Shown one piece after another: positions 23,201 to 31,424 of a stretch of DNA of 35,366 nucleotides. Numbering within the stretch: position 1 is the stretch's first letter; each line of letters begins with the position of its first letter. The translations under genes and the position numbers were made by a program. Below the pieces are notes generated by a model. The model ran no database searches. It was given only the letters and a program-made list of their open reading frames with translations, and was not told the DNA's origin. Source of the stretch: JAICIG01 sp035532215 (GTDB lineage Bacteria > Planctomycetota > Planctomycetia > Pirellulales > JAICIG01); NCBI GenBank assembly GCA_035532215.1, contig DATKRK010000115.1, positions 1 to 35,366 on the forward strand, in the 5' to 3' direction.

Positions 23201-24637
23201 ATGCACTGCCGCCGCTACGCCGCCGCCCCTCTGTCTCGCCGAGAAATGCTGGGCCGCTGCGCCAATGGTTTCGGAGTTGTGGCACTGGCAGCGCTGTTGC
23301 AAGAGCGGGCCTTCGGCGGCGAGATCGAAGCGGAAACGGCGAGCCGCCCGCTCGCACCGCGGCCGACGCACTTCGCGGCCAAGGCAACGAGCGTTATTTT
23401 CCTTTATATGGATGGCGGCGTGTCGCAGGTCGATTCGTTCGACCCCAAGCCGCGGCTCGGTCGCGAGCATGGCCAGCCGATCAAGATGAAAACCCCGCCG
23501 ACGCAGTTCAACAACGTCGGCGCCGTGCTCAAAAGCCCCTGGGCTTTCCGTCAATATGGCGAGTGCGGCATGAGCGTCAGCGATTTGTTCCCGCACGTGG
23601 CCGGCTGCGCCGACGAGCTGTGCGTCGTCCGCTCGATGACCTCGAAGTTTTCCGAACACACGAGTGCAAACTACTTCTTGCACACCGGTTCGGGGCTGCA
23701 AGGCCGCCCGAGCATGGGCGCCTGGTTCAGCTACGGCCTGGGCAGCGAGTGCCAGGATTTGCCCGGCTTCGTGGTGCTCAACGGCGGGTTGATTCCGCCC
23801 GGCGGGCTCGATAATTTCGGCAGCGGTTTTCTGCCGGCGAGCTTTCAAGGCTCGATGTTCAAAAACGGGCCGATGCCGGTCGATAACGTGGCCCGCAGCG
23901 AACCCACCGCCGAGTTGCAACAAAGCAAGCTGGCTCTGCTCGCCAAGCTCGACCGGGCCGTGCTCGAGCGGCAGGGCCCGAACGACCAGCTCGAATCGGC
24001 CATCGCCAACTATGAACTGGCCTTCCGCATGCAATCAGCCGTGCCCGAGCTGATGGACCTTAGCCAGGAGACCGAGGCCACGAAGCGGCTCTATGGCCTC
24101 GACGCCGACTATGAACCGACGCGCGGCTACGCGGCGATTTGCTTGCTCGCGCGGCGGCTGGTCGAAAGGGGCGTGCGGTTTATCGAGCTGACCTGCCCAA
24201 GCGTCGGCGCCGACCGCTGGGATCAGCACAGCAATCTGAAAGACGGCCACGAGAAGAACGCCCGCACGGTCGATCAACCGATCGCCGGGCTGCTCAAGGA
24301 TCTCCGCCAGCGCGGCCTGCTCGATACGACGCTGGTCATTTGGATGGGCGAATTCGGCCGCACGCCGATGGCCCAGGGCGCCGACGGCCGCGACCACAAC
24401 CCGTTCGGCTTCTCGATCTGGTTGGCCGGCGGCGGCGTGCGCGGCGGCACGGTCTACGGCGCCACCGACGACTACGGCTACTACGCCGTCGAGAACCGCG
24501 TCGAGATCCACGATCTGCACGCCACGGTGCTGCACCTGATGGGGCTCGATCACACGCGGCTGACCTATCGCTTTGGCGGCCGCGACATGCGGCTGACCGA
24601 CGTGCACGGCAAAGTGCTGCACGAGCTGCTGGCGTGA
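23201..24637 (+). CDS. DUF1501 family exported protein
   Basis: A 478-aa intact member. The leader LSRREMLGRCANGFGVVALA has a twin-arginine-like start, pointing to export. Conserved blocks are VIFLYMDGGVSQVDSFDPKP, SVSDLFPHVAGCADELCVVR, RFIELTCPSVGADRWDQHSN, MGEFGRTPMAQGADGRDHNP and IHDLHATVLHLMGLDHTRLT; the acidic and histidine residues suit the alkaline-phosphatase superfamily fold. In planctomycetes these genes usually sit beside DUF1549/DUF1553 cytochrome genes; none is present here, so this is an orphan copy. The function is not established. It is more divergent from the frameshifted DUF1501 at 16506 than a recent duplicate would be. Confidence 0.92.
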   Translation: MHCRRYAAAPLSRREMLGRCANGFGVVALAALLQERAFGGEIEAETASRPLAPRPTHFAAKATSVIFLYMDGGVSQVDSFDPKPRLGREHGQPIKMKTPPTQFNNVGAVLKSPWAFRQYGECGMSVSDLFPHVAGCADELCVVRSMTSKFSEHTSANYFLHTGSGLQGRPSMGAWFSYGLGSECQDLPGFVVLNGGLIPPGGLDNFGSGFLPASFQGSMFKNGPMPVDNVARSEPTAELQQSKLALLAKLDRAVLERQGPNDQLESAIANYELAFRMQSAVPELMDLSQETEATKRLYGLDADYEPTRGYAAICLLARRLVERGVRFIELTCPSVGADRWDQHSNLKDGHEKNARTVDQPIAGLLKDLRQRGLLDTTLVIWMGEFGRTPMAQGADGRDHNPFGFSIWLAGGGVRGGTVYGATDDYGYYAVENRVEIHDLHATVLHLMGLDHTRLTYRFGGRDMRLTDVHGKVLHELLA

Positions 24638-24647
24638 TTTTATCGGA

Positions 24648-24732
24648 GGCGTCAGGAGGCGCCGGCGCACGAAACAAATGCGCCTGAAGCCTGTTACCTG
24701 ACGCCCGACGCCTGTTTTACCTGACGCCTTTT
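24648..24732. terminator. possible terminator built from CCTGACGCC repeats between convergent genes
   Basis: GGCGTCAGG at 24648-24656 can pair with CCTGACGCC at 24697-24705 or 24720-24728, the latter followed by TTTT. It fills the gap between the convergent DUF1501 and TIGR03009 genes. The loops are long, so the terminator reading is weak; a dispersed repeat is equally likely. Confidence 0.35.
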
Positions 24733-24734
24733 CG

Positions 24735-25877
24735 TCACCTTCTCAACGGCGCCGGCAGCCCGCGGCTTTTTGAATTCGCCGAGGGCAAAAGCGGCCGCGC
24801 GGGCGGTTCTTCGGCGGCCGCGGGCGGCTTCTCGATGATCGTCTTGTAGCCCAATTTGTTTTCCGGCTTGAGGAAGAAGTTCTTCAAGCGTTCCAAGGGG
24901 CTGTTGATCGACGGCCGATTGAAAATATACATCAGCCGGCTCTCGTTGTTGGGAGCGTGGTTCGGCAAGAATTGGTTGATCGCAAAGATGGTCATGTCAG
25001 GTTCCAGGAAGATGATCTGTACCAATTGGAAATTGGCGGCGTCTTGCTGGGTCTTGGGCATGGCTTCCAGCAGGATCTGACCCGGCTGCAAATCGATTTG
25101 CGTATGATTCCTCTCGGGCGTCGAAACGCGAATCCAGAAGCGCCGCCGCATTTTGTCGGCCGTCGAGCCGAATACGAACGGCAGCGGTGCGTCGGCGATC
25201 GCCTGGCCCTGTAGGTGCTCGGGCAGCGGATGCTCGATGATCTGCTTATCCTTGTCCTTGACTTCGTAGACCGCCTTGCCGTCGCAAATCCAGTGCTGCC
25301 CGTCTTGTATTCCCTTGCTGGGGTAAACCTGATACATGCCCCGGTCAGGCGCCGCGTAGCTCAACTGTCCCTGGTGCTCGGTCGGCGCCACGGGCTGCGC
25401 GGGATTGATCCGCAATGCACCGTTGAATTCCGTTAATTTGAACTTGCAGGAAAACGTCTTGGTGTCGGCGTTTTTTTGTTCCCACTTTCGCAGCACCATT
25501 TCGACGACCGCGTCGTCCTCTTCGTTCAGTTGAAAGCCCGGCGCGAGGCGAGGCGGGGGCGGCGCCGCCGAGCCCCTCTGTACGGGCAAGCCGGGAAAGC
25601 GCGTCAGCGCGGTGCCGCCGCTGGGCGCCGCGGGGCGCTGATTCGCCGTCGGCCGCTGGTTCGCCGGCGAGCGCTCGTTGGGCGCCTGACGCTGCTCGGC
25701 TGGCTGGCGCTGTTCGATCGTCTGGCGCCGTTGGACAGGCTGGCCCGGCGCGGCGCCTCGCTCTGCATAGCCCGATGTCCGGCTCGGGGCGCGTTGAGCC
25801 AGCGCCGACGGCGCGAAAGCCGCCAGCGACCAGCCGGCGGCGAAAGCAATCCAAGTGCGAAGATGGCCACAAGGCAT
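24735..25877 (-). CDS. TIGR03009-type planctomycete exported protein
   Basis: A 380-aa protein. The ATG at 25877 is preceded by CGGAG and opens a signal peptide (WIAFAAGWSLAAFAPSALAQ). Residues about 28-90 are low-complexity Gln/Arg/Pro (IEQRQPAEQRQAPNERSPAN). The core reads VVEMVLRKWEQKNADTKTFS, then YQVYPSKGIQDGQHWICDGK and RRRFWIRVSTPERNHTQIDL, as in the phylum-specific TIGR03009 family, whose fold looks like LolA/outer-membrane lipoprotein sorting proteins. The function is unproven. The HAD phosphatase gene lies upstream on the same strand, 80 nt away. The stop faces the DUF1501 gene. Confidence 0.8.
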   Translation of the reverse strand: MPCGHLRTWIAFAAGWSLAAFAPSALAQRAPSRTSGYAERGAAPGQPVQRRQTIEQRQPAEQRQAPNERSPANQRPTANQRPAAPSGGTALTRFPGLPVQRGSAAPPPPRLAPGFQLNEEDDAVVEMVLRKWEQKNADTKTFSCKFKLTEFNGALRINPAQPVAPTEHQGQLSYAAPDRGMYQVYPSKGIQDGQHWICDGKAVYEVKDKDKQIIEHPLPEHLQGQAIADAPLPFVFGSTADKMRRRFWIRVSTPERNHTQIDLQPGQILLEAMPKTQQDAANFQLVQIIFLEPDMTIFAINQFLPNHAPNNESRLMYIFNRPSINSPLERLKNFFLKPENKLGYKTIIEKPPAAAEEPPARPLLPSANSKSRGLPAPLRR

Positions 25878-25957
25878 CGGAAATCTCCGGTGCGAGGTTG
25901 ATGAAGGCGCGCAGGTGCGGCGCGAGGCGGGATCGTAGCAGAATCGCTTGCGCGAAC

Positions 25958-26626
25958 CTAGGTCGGTTCCGCGAGCCATGCCAGCCATTCGTCGGCCGGT
26001 TCGAACGCCGACAGATAAAAATCGGCCGGCGGGTAGCCGGCGATCCGACCTGTCTCGCGCCCGCCGGCATACAGCACCGTCCAAACGCCCGCCCGAATGC
26101 CGGCTTCGATATCGAAGGCATAGTCGCCGACCATCGCCACTTCGCGGCGATCGAGCCCCCAGACCTCGCAGACCTTCGAGATTCCCGTCGGGTCGGGTTT
26201 GGGCGGGGCGTCCTCGCGCGCAATCACCACGTCAAGCTTCAAGCCGAGTCGGTCGAGGGTTGCCAAGGCCATTTGCCGCGAGTTGCGCGTGAACACAGCC
26301 GTGCGAATTTGACCCGATTTCAATTCGGCGAGCAGCGCCTCGACGCCCGGAATCACGCTCGCGCGGTCGGCGCCCGCACGTTCGTGCCGTTCCAGAATCT
26401 GCCGGCACTCACGGGCCCGCGCTTCGCTCAGCGTGGCCAGCGTTTCCAGGAGCGGTTGTCCGGGGGCAAGTCGCATTTCCTGTCGCATCAGGTCGAAATC
26501 AAGCGCGGAATCGACGAGCGTGCCGTCCAAGTCGAAGATCACGCCACGAATGGGGCGATTGCAGTGCATGCTCAGTTTTTCGCTCGCTCGAACCGTCTTG
26601 ACGAAATCTTGCGGATCGCCGACCAT
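25958..26626 (-). CDS. HAD-superfamily phosphatase (phosphoglycolate phosphatase-like)
   Basis: A 222-aa protein. Motif I is GVIFDLDGTLVDS (nucleophile D32, general acid D34), motif II the threonine of AVFTRNS, motif III the lysine of PPKPDPTG, and motif IV VGDYAFDIEAG. The helical cap between motifs I and II (subfamily I) is complete. Such enzymes hydrolyse small phosphomonoesters such as phosphoglycolate; the exact substrate cannot be read from sequence. The ATG at 26626 has GAGGG upstream; an internal ATG at 26569 just before the conserved core is an alternative. It may be cotranscribed with the TIGR03009 gene 80 nt downstream, with no functional link apparent. Confidence 0.9.
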   Translation of the reverse strand: MVGDPQDFVKTVRASEKLSMHCNRPIRGVIFDLDGTLVDSALDFDLMRQEMRLAPGQPLLETLATLSEARARECRQILERHERAGADRASVIPGVEALLAELKSGQIRTAVFTRNSRQMALATLDRLGLKLDVVIAREDAPPKPDPTGISKVCEVWGLDRREVAMVGDYAFDIEAGIRAGVWTVLYAGGRETGRIAGYPPADFYLSAFEPADEWLAWLAEPT

Positions 26627-26710
26627 CTCGGCCCTCGGCTTGGAGCCGTTTTCTACTTGGTCTTCTTCGTGGGGCGGCCTTCCAGGCCGTCAGCCGCTTG
26701 GCAATCGCCC

Positions 26711-26850
26711 TAACCCGGATTATTCATCAGCCCACACCAACCCGAAGCGCAAGCGAGGCGGAGCAAAGCACTTACCTCGCTGGCGCTTCGGGTTTGTATG
26801 GATCGCTTTGTCAAGTAATAACTGGGCTGATGAATAATCCGGGCTAAGAC
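26711..26850. repeat. nested inverted-repeat element (MITE-like)
   Basis: The outer arms at 26714-26734 and 26823-26843 are perfectly complementary over 21 nt (start CCCGGATTATTCATCAGCCC). An inner pair, ACCCGAAGCGCAAGCGAGG near 26740 and CCTCGCTGGCGCTTCGGGT at 26775-26793, pairs with few mismatches. A protein-free element in the 325-nt gap between the divergent HAD and glycosyltransferase genes. A GGCCTTCCAGGCCG-type hairpin flanks it on the left. Confidence 0.8.
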
Positions 26851-26889
26851 GGCCTCGAAGGCCGCTCCACGCGAACGAGTATAGCAGCG

Positions 26890-26923
26890 AGCGCCCTCAC
26901 CTAACCTCTCCCGGAGGGAGAGG
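26890..26923. repeat. half-copy of the CTCTCCC/GGGAGAG element
   Basis: GCGCCCTCACCTAACCTCTC and the following CCGGAGGGAGAGG form a hairpin matching one half of the 9011-9137 element. It sits just upstream of the glycosyltransferase start, leaving little room for a promoter. Confidence 0.6.
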
Positions 26924-26951
26924 AATGTAAGTTTCGCAAGGATGCGATGCC

Positions 26952-28103
26952 TTGAAAGTGGCTTTGATTCACGACTGGTTGACTGGCATGCGGGGCGGTG
27001 AAAAGTGCCTGGACGTGCTCTGCCGCCGGTTTCCCGACGCCGAACTGTTCACGCTGCTGCACAGTCCGGGGAAAACTTCGCCGGCGATCGAGCGGATGCG
27101 GATCACGACCAGCTTTTTGCAGCATTTGCCGGGCATCTCGCGTCATTACCGCTATTGGCTGCCGCTGATGCCGCGGGCGATCGAGGCCCTGCGAATTCCG
27201 GCCGACGTCGATCTTGTCGTCAGCTTCAGTCATGCCGTGGCCAAAAGCATCCAACCGCCGCCGGGCGTGCCGCACGTGTGCTATTGCTTTACCCCGATGC
27301 GATACGCCTGGCAACTGCGGCGCGATTATTTTTCGCCTCGGCCCGCAGGGCGGCTTCGCGGCGTCAGCCTGTCGGCGGCCCGCGAAACGCTGCTCGATCG
27401 GATCAGGCGCTGGGACCGCGCCACCAGCGACCGCGTGACGCACTACATCGCGATCAGCGAGACGATCGCCGGCCGCATCGCCGAGTGCTATGGCCGACCG
27501 AGCACCGTGATTTACCCGCCGGTCGACACCGATTTCTACACGCCCGCGCCCGTGGCGCGAGACGATTTTTACCTCTGCGTTTCGGCATTGGCGCCGTACA
27601 AGAAGATCGATTTGGCGGTCGAAACCTGCCGGCGACTGGGGCGCCGCCTGGTCGTCATCGGCGCCGGACCCGAGCATCGCCGGCTGGCTCGCACTGCCGG
27701 TCCCGGCGTCGAGATGCTCGGCTGGCGGTCGGACGACGACATTCGCGATTACATGCGCCGCTGCCGAGCACTGTTGTTTCCGGGCCAGGAAGATTTCGGC
27801 ATCGTTCCGGTCGAGGCCCAGGCGTGCGGGGCGCCGGTGATCGCCTACGCTGCAGGGGGCGCCACCGAAACCGTGCTCGCCGCCAGCGAGCGGAATCTTG
27901 GCACGGGCGTGTTCTTCGAGGAGCAGACGCCCGAAGCTCTGTCGGAAGCGATTCTGTGGCAGGAAAGGCACGCCCGCCAATTCTCTCCGGCCCTTGCCCG
28001 CCAGCAGGCGCTTCGCTTCAATGCGCAGCGATACGAGCGTGAACTCATCGGCTATTTGGAGCAGGTAATCGGCGACGGTCGATCGCTCCGGCGCGCGGCT
28101 TAG
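26952..28103 (+). CDS. GT4-family glycosyltransferase
   Basis: A 383-aa GT-B enzyme. It starts MKVALIHDWLTGMRGGEKCL with the glycine-rich acceptor loop. A linker DRVTHYIAISETIAGRIAEC precedes VIYPPVDTDFYTP; the nucleotide-sugar site follows: YLCVSALAPYKKIDLAVETC and the E-x7-E block EDFGIVPVEAQACGAPVIAY. It transfers a sugar from an NDP-sugar, probably mannose or similar, to a cell-surface or capsule precursor; donor and acceptor are inferences. The start must be the TTG at 26952 (AAGGA 9 nt upstream), since the two nearby ATGs are out of frame. It stands alone, not in a polysaccharide cluster. A hairpin follows the stop. Confidence 0.92.
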   Translation: MKVALIHDWLTGMRGGEKCLDVLCRRFPDAELFTLLHSPGKTSPAIERMRITTSFLQHLPGISRHYRYWLPLMPRAIEALRIPADVDLVVSFSHAVAKSIQPPPGVPHVCYCFTPMRYAWQLRRDYFSPRPAGRLRGVSLSAARETLLDRIRRWDRATSDRVTHYIAISETIAGRIAECYGRPSTVIYPPVDTDFYTPAPVARDDFYLCVSALAPYKKIDLAVETCRRLGRRLVVIGAGPEHRRLARTAGPGVEMLGWRSDDDIRDYMRRCRALLFPGQEDFGIVPVEAQACGAPVIAYAAGGATETVLAASERNLGTGVFFEEQTPEALSEAILWQERHARQFSPALARQQALRFNAQRYERELIGYLEQVIGDGRSLRRAA

Positions 28104-28118
28104 CACCGCCGGCTCCCA

Positions 28119-28136
28119 GCACAAGCCGGCTTGTGC
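28119..28136. terminator. perfect 18-bp palindrome after the glycosyltransferase
   Basis: GCACAAGCCGGCTTGTGC starts 16 nt after the stop codon. It could end transcription, though no T-run follows. The 28104-28417 gap (314 nt) otherwise shows no gene I can support; a short 76-codon frame from 28133 looks spurious. Confidence 0.4.
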
Positions 28137-28417
28137 GTAGATTCAAGCTGCATCTCGCGAGGGAAATTGCGGCTCAAGGCGTGCCTCTTGCCAAGGCGGC
28201 CAACCTCGCAGAAATTGTAGCCAACGATGCCACGGATACTTTTGACATTTTCAATCTGCGCTATCCGCGAAATTCGTGGTCTCTGAATTGCTCAATGAGT
28301 CCTCGTCCCGAGATGGCGAACTTGCGAGGCCTGGAGCCGGCTGCCTCGAACTTTCGTGGTTAGCCGCTCGGGGGGGGCTGCGGGCTGTGTGACGGCCCCG
28401 TAAAGAAGGCAAACGAC

Positions 28418-28714
28418 ATGCAACCCGCGACGCGAATTCTGATCGGACTTGGCCTGACCTTGATCGCCGCGGGCCTGATCTGGCAGTTTGCGGCTCGGAT
28501 TTTGCTGCTGGGACGCTTGCCCGGAGACGTTGTCATCGAGCGAGGCCCGGTTCGGGTCTACTTTCCGATCGTGACCTGCTTAATCATCAGCGTTGTTTTA
28601 TCGATTGCGTTTTGGCTGTGGCGGCTTTGGCGAAGTATAGCGTTTCGGGCGAGGGGCGTTAAGCTCTGCCACAGGGAGCAATTAGGACTTGCTAGAAGCC
28701 CGCATTCGGCTTAG
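28418..28714 (+). CDS. DUF2905 small membrane protein
   Basis: A 98-aa protein with two membrane helices. Family blocks are ILIGLGLTLIAAGLIWQFAA, LLGRLPGDVVIERGPVRVYF and PIVTCLIISVVLSIAFWLW. DUF2905 proteins are normally about 70 aa; here about 25 basic and polar residues follow the second helix. The function is unknown. AAGAAGG precedes the ATG. The stop lies 11 nt before the scpB start, so the pair is probably cotranscribed. Confidence 0.88.
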   Translation: MQPATRILIGLGLTLIAAGLIWQFAARILLLGRLPGDVVIERGPVRVYFPIVTCLIISVVLSIAFWLWRLWRSIAFRARGVKLCHREQLGLARSPHSA

Positions 28715-28725
28715 CTTGAGCGGCT

Positions 28726-29832
28726 ATGTTACAGCGTGGCGTCACACTAGGACGGCGGTTGCAAAGCGCGAGTTTGCCCCAGCGGCACGCCTTGGCGAAT
28801 CCGCGAAATCGGGCGCCCGCGAGTCTGATTTCTGGCGGTCCGTCCGTCTATTGGTCGCCCCAGCGCTTCGCGGCGCCCGCGCAGTCGGCGACTGCGTATT
28901 TGCGCGACGCGCGCACCGCGCGCGTCGAGGCGGTCTTATTGCTGGCCAGCGAGCCTTTGAGTAGCCGAAAAATAGGTCAGTTTGCCAGCTTGGCGGACGG
29001 CACCGAAGCGCGTACATTAATCCGCCGGCTGAACCGATTATACGATTCGCAGGGCAGCGCTTTCCGCGTTGAGGAAATCGCCGGCGGTTTCCAACTGCTC
29101 ACGCGGCCCAAGTTTGGAGGTTGGCTGAGACGGTTGCACCAGACTGCGGTCGAAACGCGTTTGTCGGGCCCGGCCCTGGAAACATTGGCGGTCGTAGCCT
29201 ATCGTCAACCCGTGGTGCGGGCGGAAATCGAGTCGATCCGCGGCGTGCAGTGCGGCGAGATGCTGCGGCAATTGATGGAACGCGATTTAGTGCGAATTGT
29301 CGGCCGTGCCGAGGATTTGGGCCGGCCGTTTTTATACGGAACCACCAAGCGGTTCCTGCAAGTCTTTGGCTTGCGGAACCTGGACGAATTGCCGAGGGCC
29401 GAGGCGCTTCGCAGCGCCAAAGGGCCCGCGGAAAACCACAAACAACATCCCGCCGCGCGGCGGGATGCGGAATTAACCCCTAATAGCGATTCGAACGAGG
29501 AGCCTGAAGTGAAACTGGCAGCCACCCTGGAGTTGGCCCCCGAAGACCTGTTGAACCCCCGCACCGCTGCGGCGCTCGCCGGGACCGCCGGGCTGTTTGC
29601 CCGAGCGGAGGACGAAGGCGATCGTGATGACGACGAACTCGAGGACGAAGAAGACGAGGACGACGATTTCGAGGACGACCTCGAAGACGAAGACGAAGAT
29701 GAAGACCTCGAAGATGATGAATGGGAAGAAGTTGACGACGAAGATGAGGATTGGGAAGAAGACGAAGATGAAGATGAAGACTGGGATGACGAAGACGACG
29801 AAGACGAGGATTGGGAAGACGAAGGCGAGTGA
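28726..29832 (+). CDS. scpB: segregation and condensation protein B with acidic C-terminal tail
   Basis: A 368-aa protein. Residues about 65-230 are the ScpB double winged-helix: VEAVLLLASEPLSSRKIGQF, then FRVEEIAGGFQLLTRPKF, ALETLAVVAYRQPVVRAEIE, GRPFLYGTTKRFLQVFGLRN. ScpB dimers with ScpA and SMC form the bacterial condensin that organises and segregates chromosomes. Two parts are unusual: about 60 poorly conserved N-terminal residues, and a tail from about residue 296 almost wholly of Asp and Glu with periodic Trp (EDEDWEEDEDEDEDWDDE). Typical ScpB is about 180-230 aa. No scpA or smc gene is in the window. The ribosome site is weak, and translation may couple with DUF2905. Confidence 0.92.
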   Translation: MLQRGVTLGRRLQSASLPQRHALANPRNRAPASLISGGPSVYWSPQRFAAPAQSATAYLRDARTARVEAVLLLASEPLSSRKIGQFASLADGTEARTLIRRLNRLYDSQGSAFRVEEIAGGFQLLTRPKFGGWLRRLHQTAVETRLSGPALETLAVVAYRQPVVRAEIESIRGVQCGEMLRQLMERDLVRIVGRAEDLGRPFLYGTTKRFLQVFGLRNLDELPRAEALRSAKGPAENHKQHPAARRDAELTPNSDSNEEPEVKLAATLELAPEDLLNPRTAAALAGTAGLFARAEDEGDRDDDELEDEEDEDDDFEDDLEDEDEDEDLEDDEWEEVDDEDEDWEEDEDEDEDWDDEDDEDEDWEDEGE

Positions 29833-29933
29833 TCGTCTTCAATAAGCCAGCCCTCGAACTCCGTTGGCTTGCGCCGTCAGGCGAACTGCCTCGGCGCTGC
29901 AGCCAGGTCCATTTCAGCCAAATTGATTCGTCG

Positions 29934-29958
29934 GCCCGGGCGATTCTTCCGCCCGGGC
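29934..29958. terminator. GC-rich hairpin downstream of scpB
   Basis: GCCCGGGCG-ATTCTTC-CGCCCGGGC is a perfect 9-bp stem with a 7-nt loop, about 100 nt after the scpB stop in the 288-nt gap between convergent genes. It could terminate scpB or be another dispersed hairpin. No gene is supported in the gap. Confidence 0.35.
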
Positions 29959-30120
29959 GCAGACTGTTCGTTGCGGCTGGCATCCTACGTGCGACGCTTA
30001 CTGCGCGCCGACGGCCTGCACTTGTTGGCGAACCTGCTTGACGATCAACTCTTCGACCTGCGGGGCCCAACGACTTGGGTGGGGGGCGTGCAGGCAGTCA
30101 ACGCTTCGAGGGCGCTGCCG

Positions 30121-30459
30121 TCACTTTAACCGCTCGTTCGCCCGGATGGCCATCTGGTAAGCCAAAAAACCGGAACCGCCGCAAAGTACGAGCCCGATCC
30201 ACCGCGCGGCCGTTTCGCGGCGGGCGTCCGGCAGGGCGATCCAGGCCGCGGCGGCGATGGCCACGACCACGGCGAAATTCAACAGCCCCAGCCACGGGCG
30301 GCGCAGATAAATCAGCCCGGCGCCGGGCCAAAAGAAATTGATGGCGAAGGCCCAGGACGGCTCTTTGAAATCGGCCGGTGGTACGGATCCATCCTGCTCT
30401 TCGAGGTCCTCGCTTTCGTCGAGTCCCTCGGAATCGTCTGGCGGCGGCTCGTTTTGCAT
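30121..30459 (-). CDS. small membrane protein with acidic N-terminus
   Basis: A 112-aa protein. Residues 1-35 are acidic (PDDSEGLDESEDLEEQDGSV) and face the cytoplasm or lie free. The next segments are hydrophobic: SWAFAINFFWPGAGLIYLRR, then LGLLNFAVVVAIAAAAWIAL and WIGLVLCGGSGFLAYQM, about three helices. The FFWPGAGLIYLRRPWLGLL pattern resembles TM2-type small membrane proteins. No function can be assigned. It begins 37 nt after the cyclophilin stop and is likely cotranscribed with it. Confidence 0.75.
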   Translation of the reverse strand: MQNEPPPDDSEGLDESEDLEEQDGSVPPADFKEPSWAFAINFFWPGAGLIYLRRPWLGLLNFAVVVAIAAAAWIALPDARRETAARWIGLVLCGGSGFLAYQMAIRANERLK

Positions 30460-30496
30460 CGGCGAATGGCCCGCGAGAACGTTTTCTCCGGCGCCC

Positions 30497-31186
30497 TCAG
30501 CGGGTGCGCCGCGCGGTTTCCAGCAACACGGTTTCGACCGGGAACTGCTCGAACTGCTCGGTCGGCTCGACTTGCACGCGGCTCATCTTGTCGAGCACTT
30601 CCATGCCTTTGATCACCTCGCCGAACACGCAAAAGCCGAATTCTTCGGGCGTTTCGCCGCGATGATCGAGGTTCGTGTTATCGTCGAGATTGATGAAGAA
30701 CTGACACGTGGCGCTGTCGATTTCGTCGGGCTGCCGCGCCATGGCGATCGTGCCGCGCACGTTCTTCAGTCCGTTGTCGGCTTCGTTCGGAATCGGATAG
30801 CGGCCGTCCTTCTCCGTCAAATCGGGCGCGTAGCTGCCGCCGAGGACCACGTAGCCTTCCTGCACCTGATGGAAAATCGTCTGGTCGTAGTGCCCGCTTT
30901 GTACGTAGTGGAGAAAATTATTAACGGTTCGCGGGGCTCGTTTGGCATCCAGTTTGAGCGTCAATTCGCCGAACGAGGTCTTGAGCGCGACGATTGGGTA
31001 GTATTCGGTGTTGGGCTCCTCGAGCACGATCGGCTCGTCCGCAGCCTTGGTTTTCGGCGCGGCGGGTTTTTCGCTCGAGGCGGTTGCCTGTTCCTCGGGC
31101 GGCGGCGCCTCGGAACTGCTGCAGCCCGCCAGCGCCAGGCACGCGAGTATGGCCAGTCGGAGTTGAGATTTCCAAACGCGTGGCAT
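30497..31186 (-). CDS. lipoprotein cyclophilin-type peptidyl-prolyl isomerase
   Basis: A 229-aa protein. The ATG at 31186 has CGGAGG upstream. A lipoprotein signal ends LACLALAGCSSS with C22 as lipid site, so it is membrane-anchored outside the cytoplasm. After an Ala/Lys/Glu linker, the cyclophilin fold follows: GELTLKLDAKRAPRTVNNFL, HYDQTIFHQVQEGYVVLGGS, RGTIAMARQPDEIDSATCQF, FINLDDNTNLD and FGFCVFGEVIKGMEVLDKM. It would isomerise proline bonds during envelope protein folding. The catalytic arginine of the usual FHR motif is glutamine here (FHQ), so activity may be low. It is upstream of the small membrane protein gene. Confidence 0.9.
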   Translation of the reverse strand: MPRVWKSQLRLAILACLALAGCSSSEAPPPEEQATASSEKPAAPKTKAADEPIVLEEPNTEYYPIVALKTSFGELTLKLDAKRAPRTVNNFLHYVQSGHYDQTIFHQVQEGYVVLGGSYAPDLTEKDGRYPIPNEADNGLKNVRGTIAMARQPDEIDSATCQFFINLDDNTNLDHRGETPEEFGFCVFGEVIKGMEVLDKMSRVQVEPTEQFEQFPVETVLLETARRTR

Positions 31187-31424
31187 GAATTGCTTCGCCT
31201 CCGTGCGTAGAGCTTTCGTCGATTCGGCGCCTGGGGCTGCGCCGCTACGTTGGCCGGCATGTCTCTTGCACGCGAGCCCAGGCCGCCGCGGGTCCATGCG
31301 GGCGGGTATCATCTGCGGATTGCCCGTTTGACGCAAGCTCGGTTCTTGCCGTTTCGCCGCCTATGCCGGGCGGAAGTCCCGCCGCAACTGAGGAAAGCCG
31401 CAAGCTCGGACGCCCAACAAACGT

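Noticed and set aside
22811..24034. Minus-strand open frame of about 407 codons
   Set aside because: Overlaps the response regulator and DUF1501 genes and the repeats between them; no motif.
26901..28124. Minus-strand open frame of about 407 codons
   Set aside because: Antisense to the GT4 glycosyltransferase.
28133..28363. 76-codon plus-strand frame after the glycosyltransferase
   Set aside because: It starts inside the hairpin, lacks a ribosome site and shows no family pattern.
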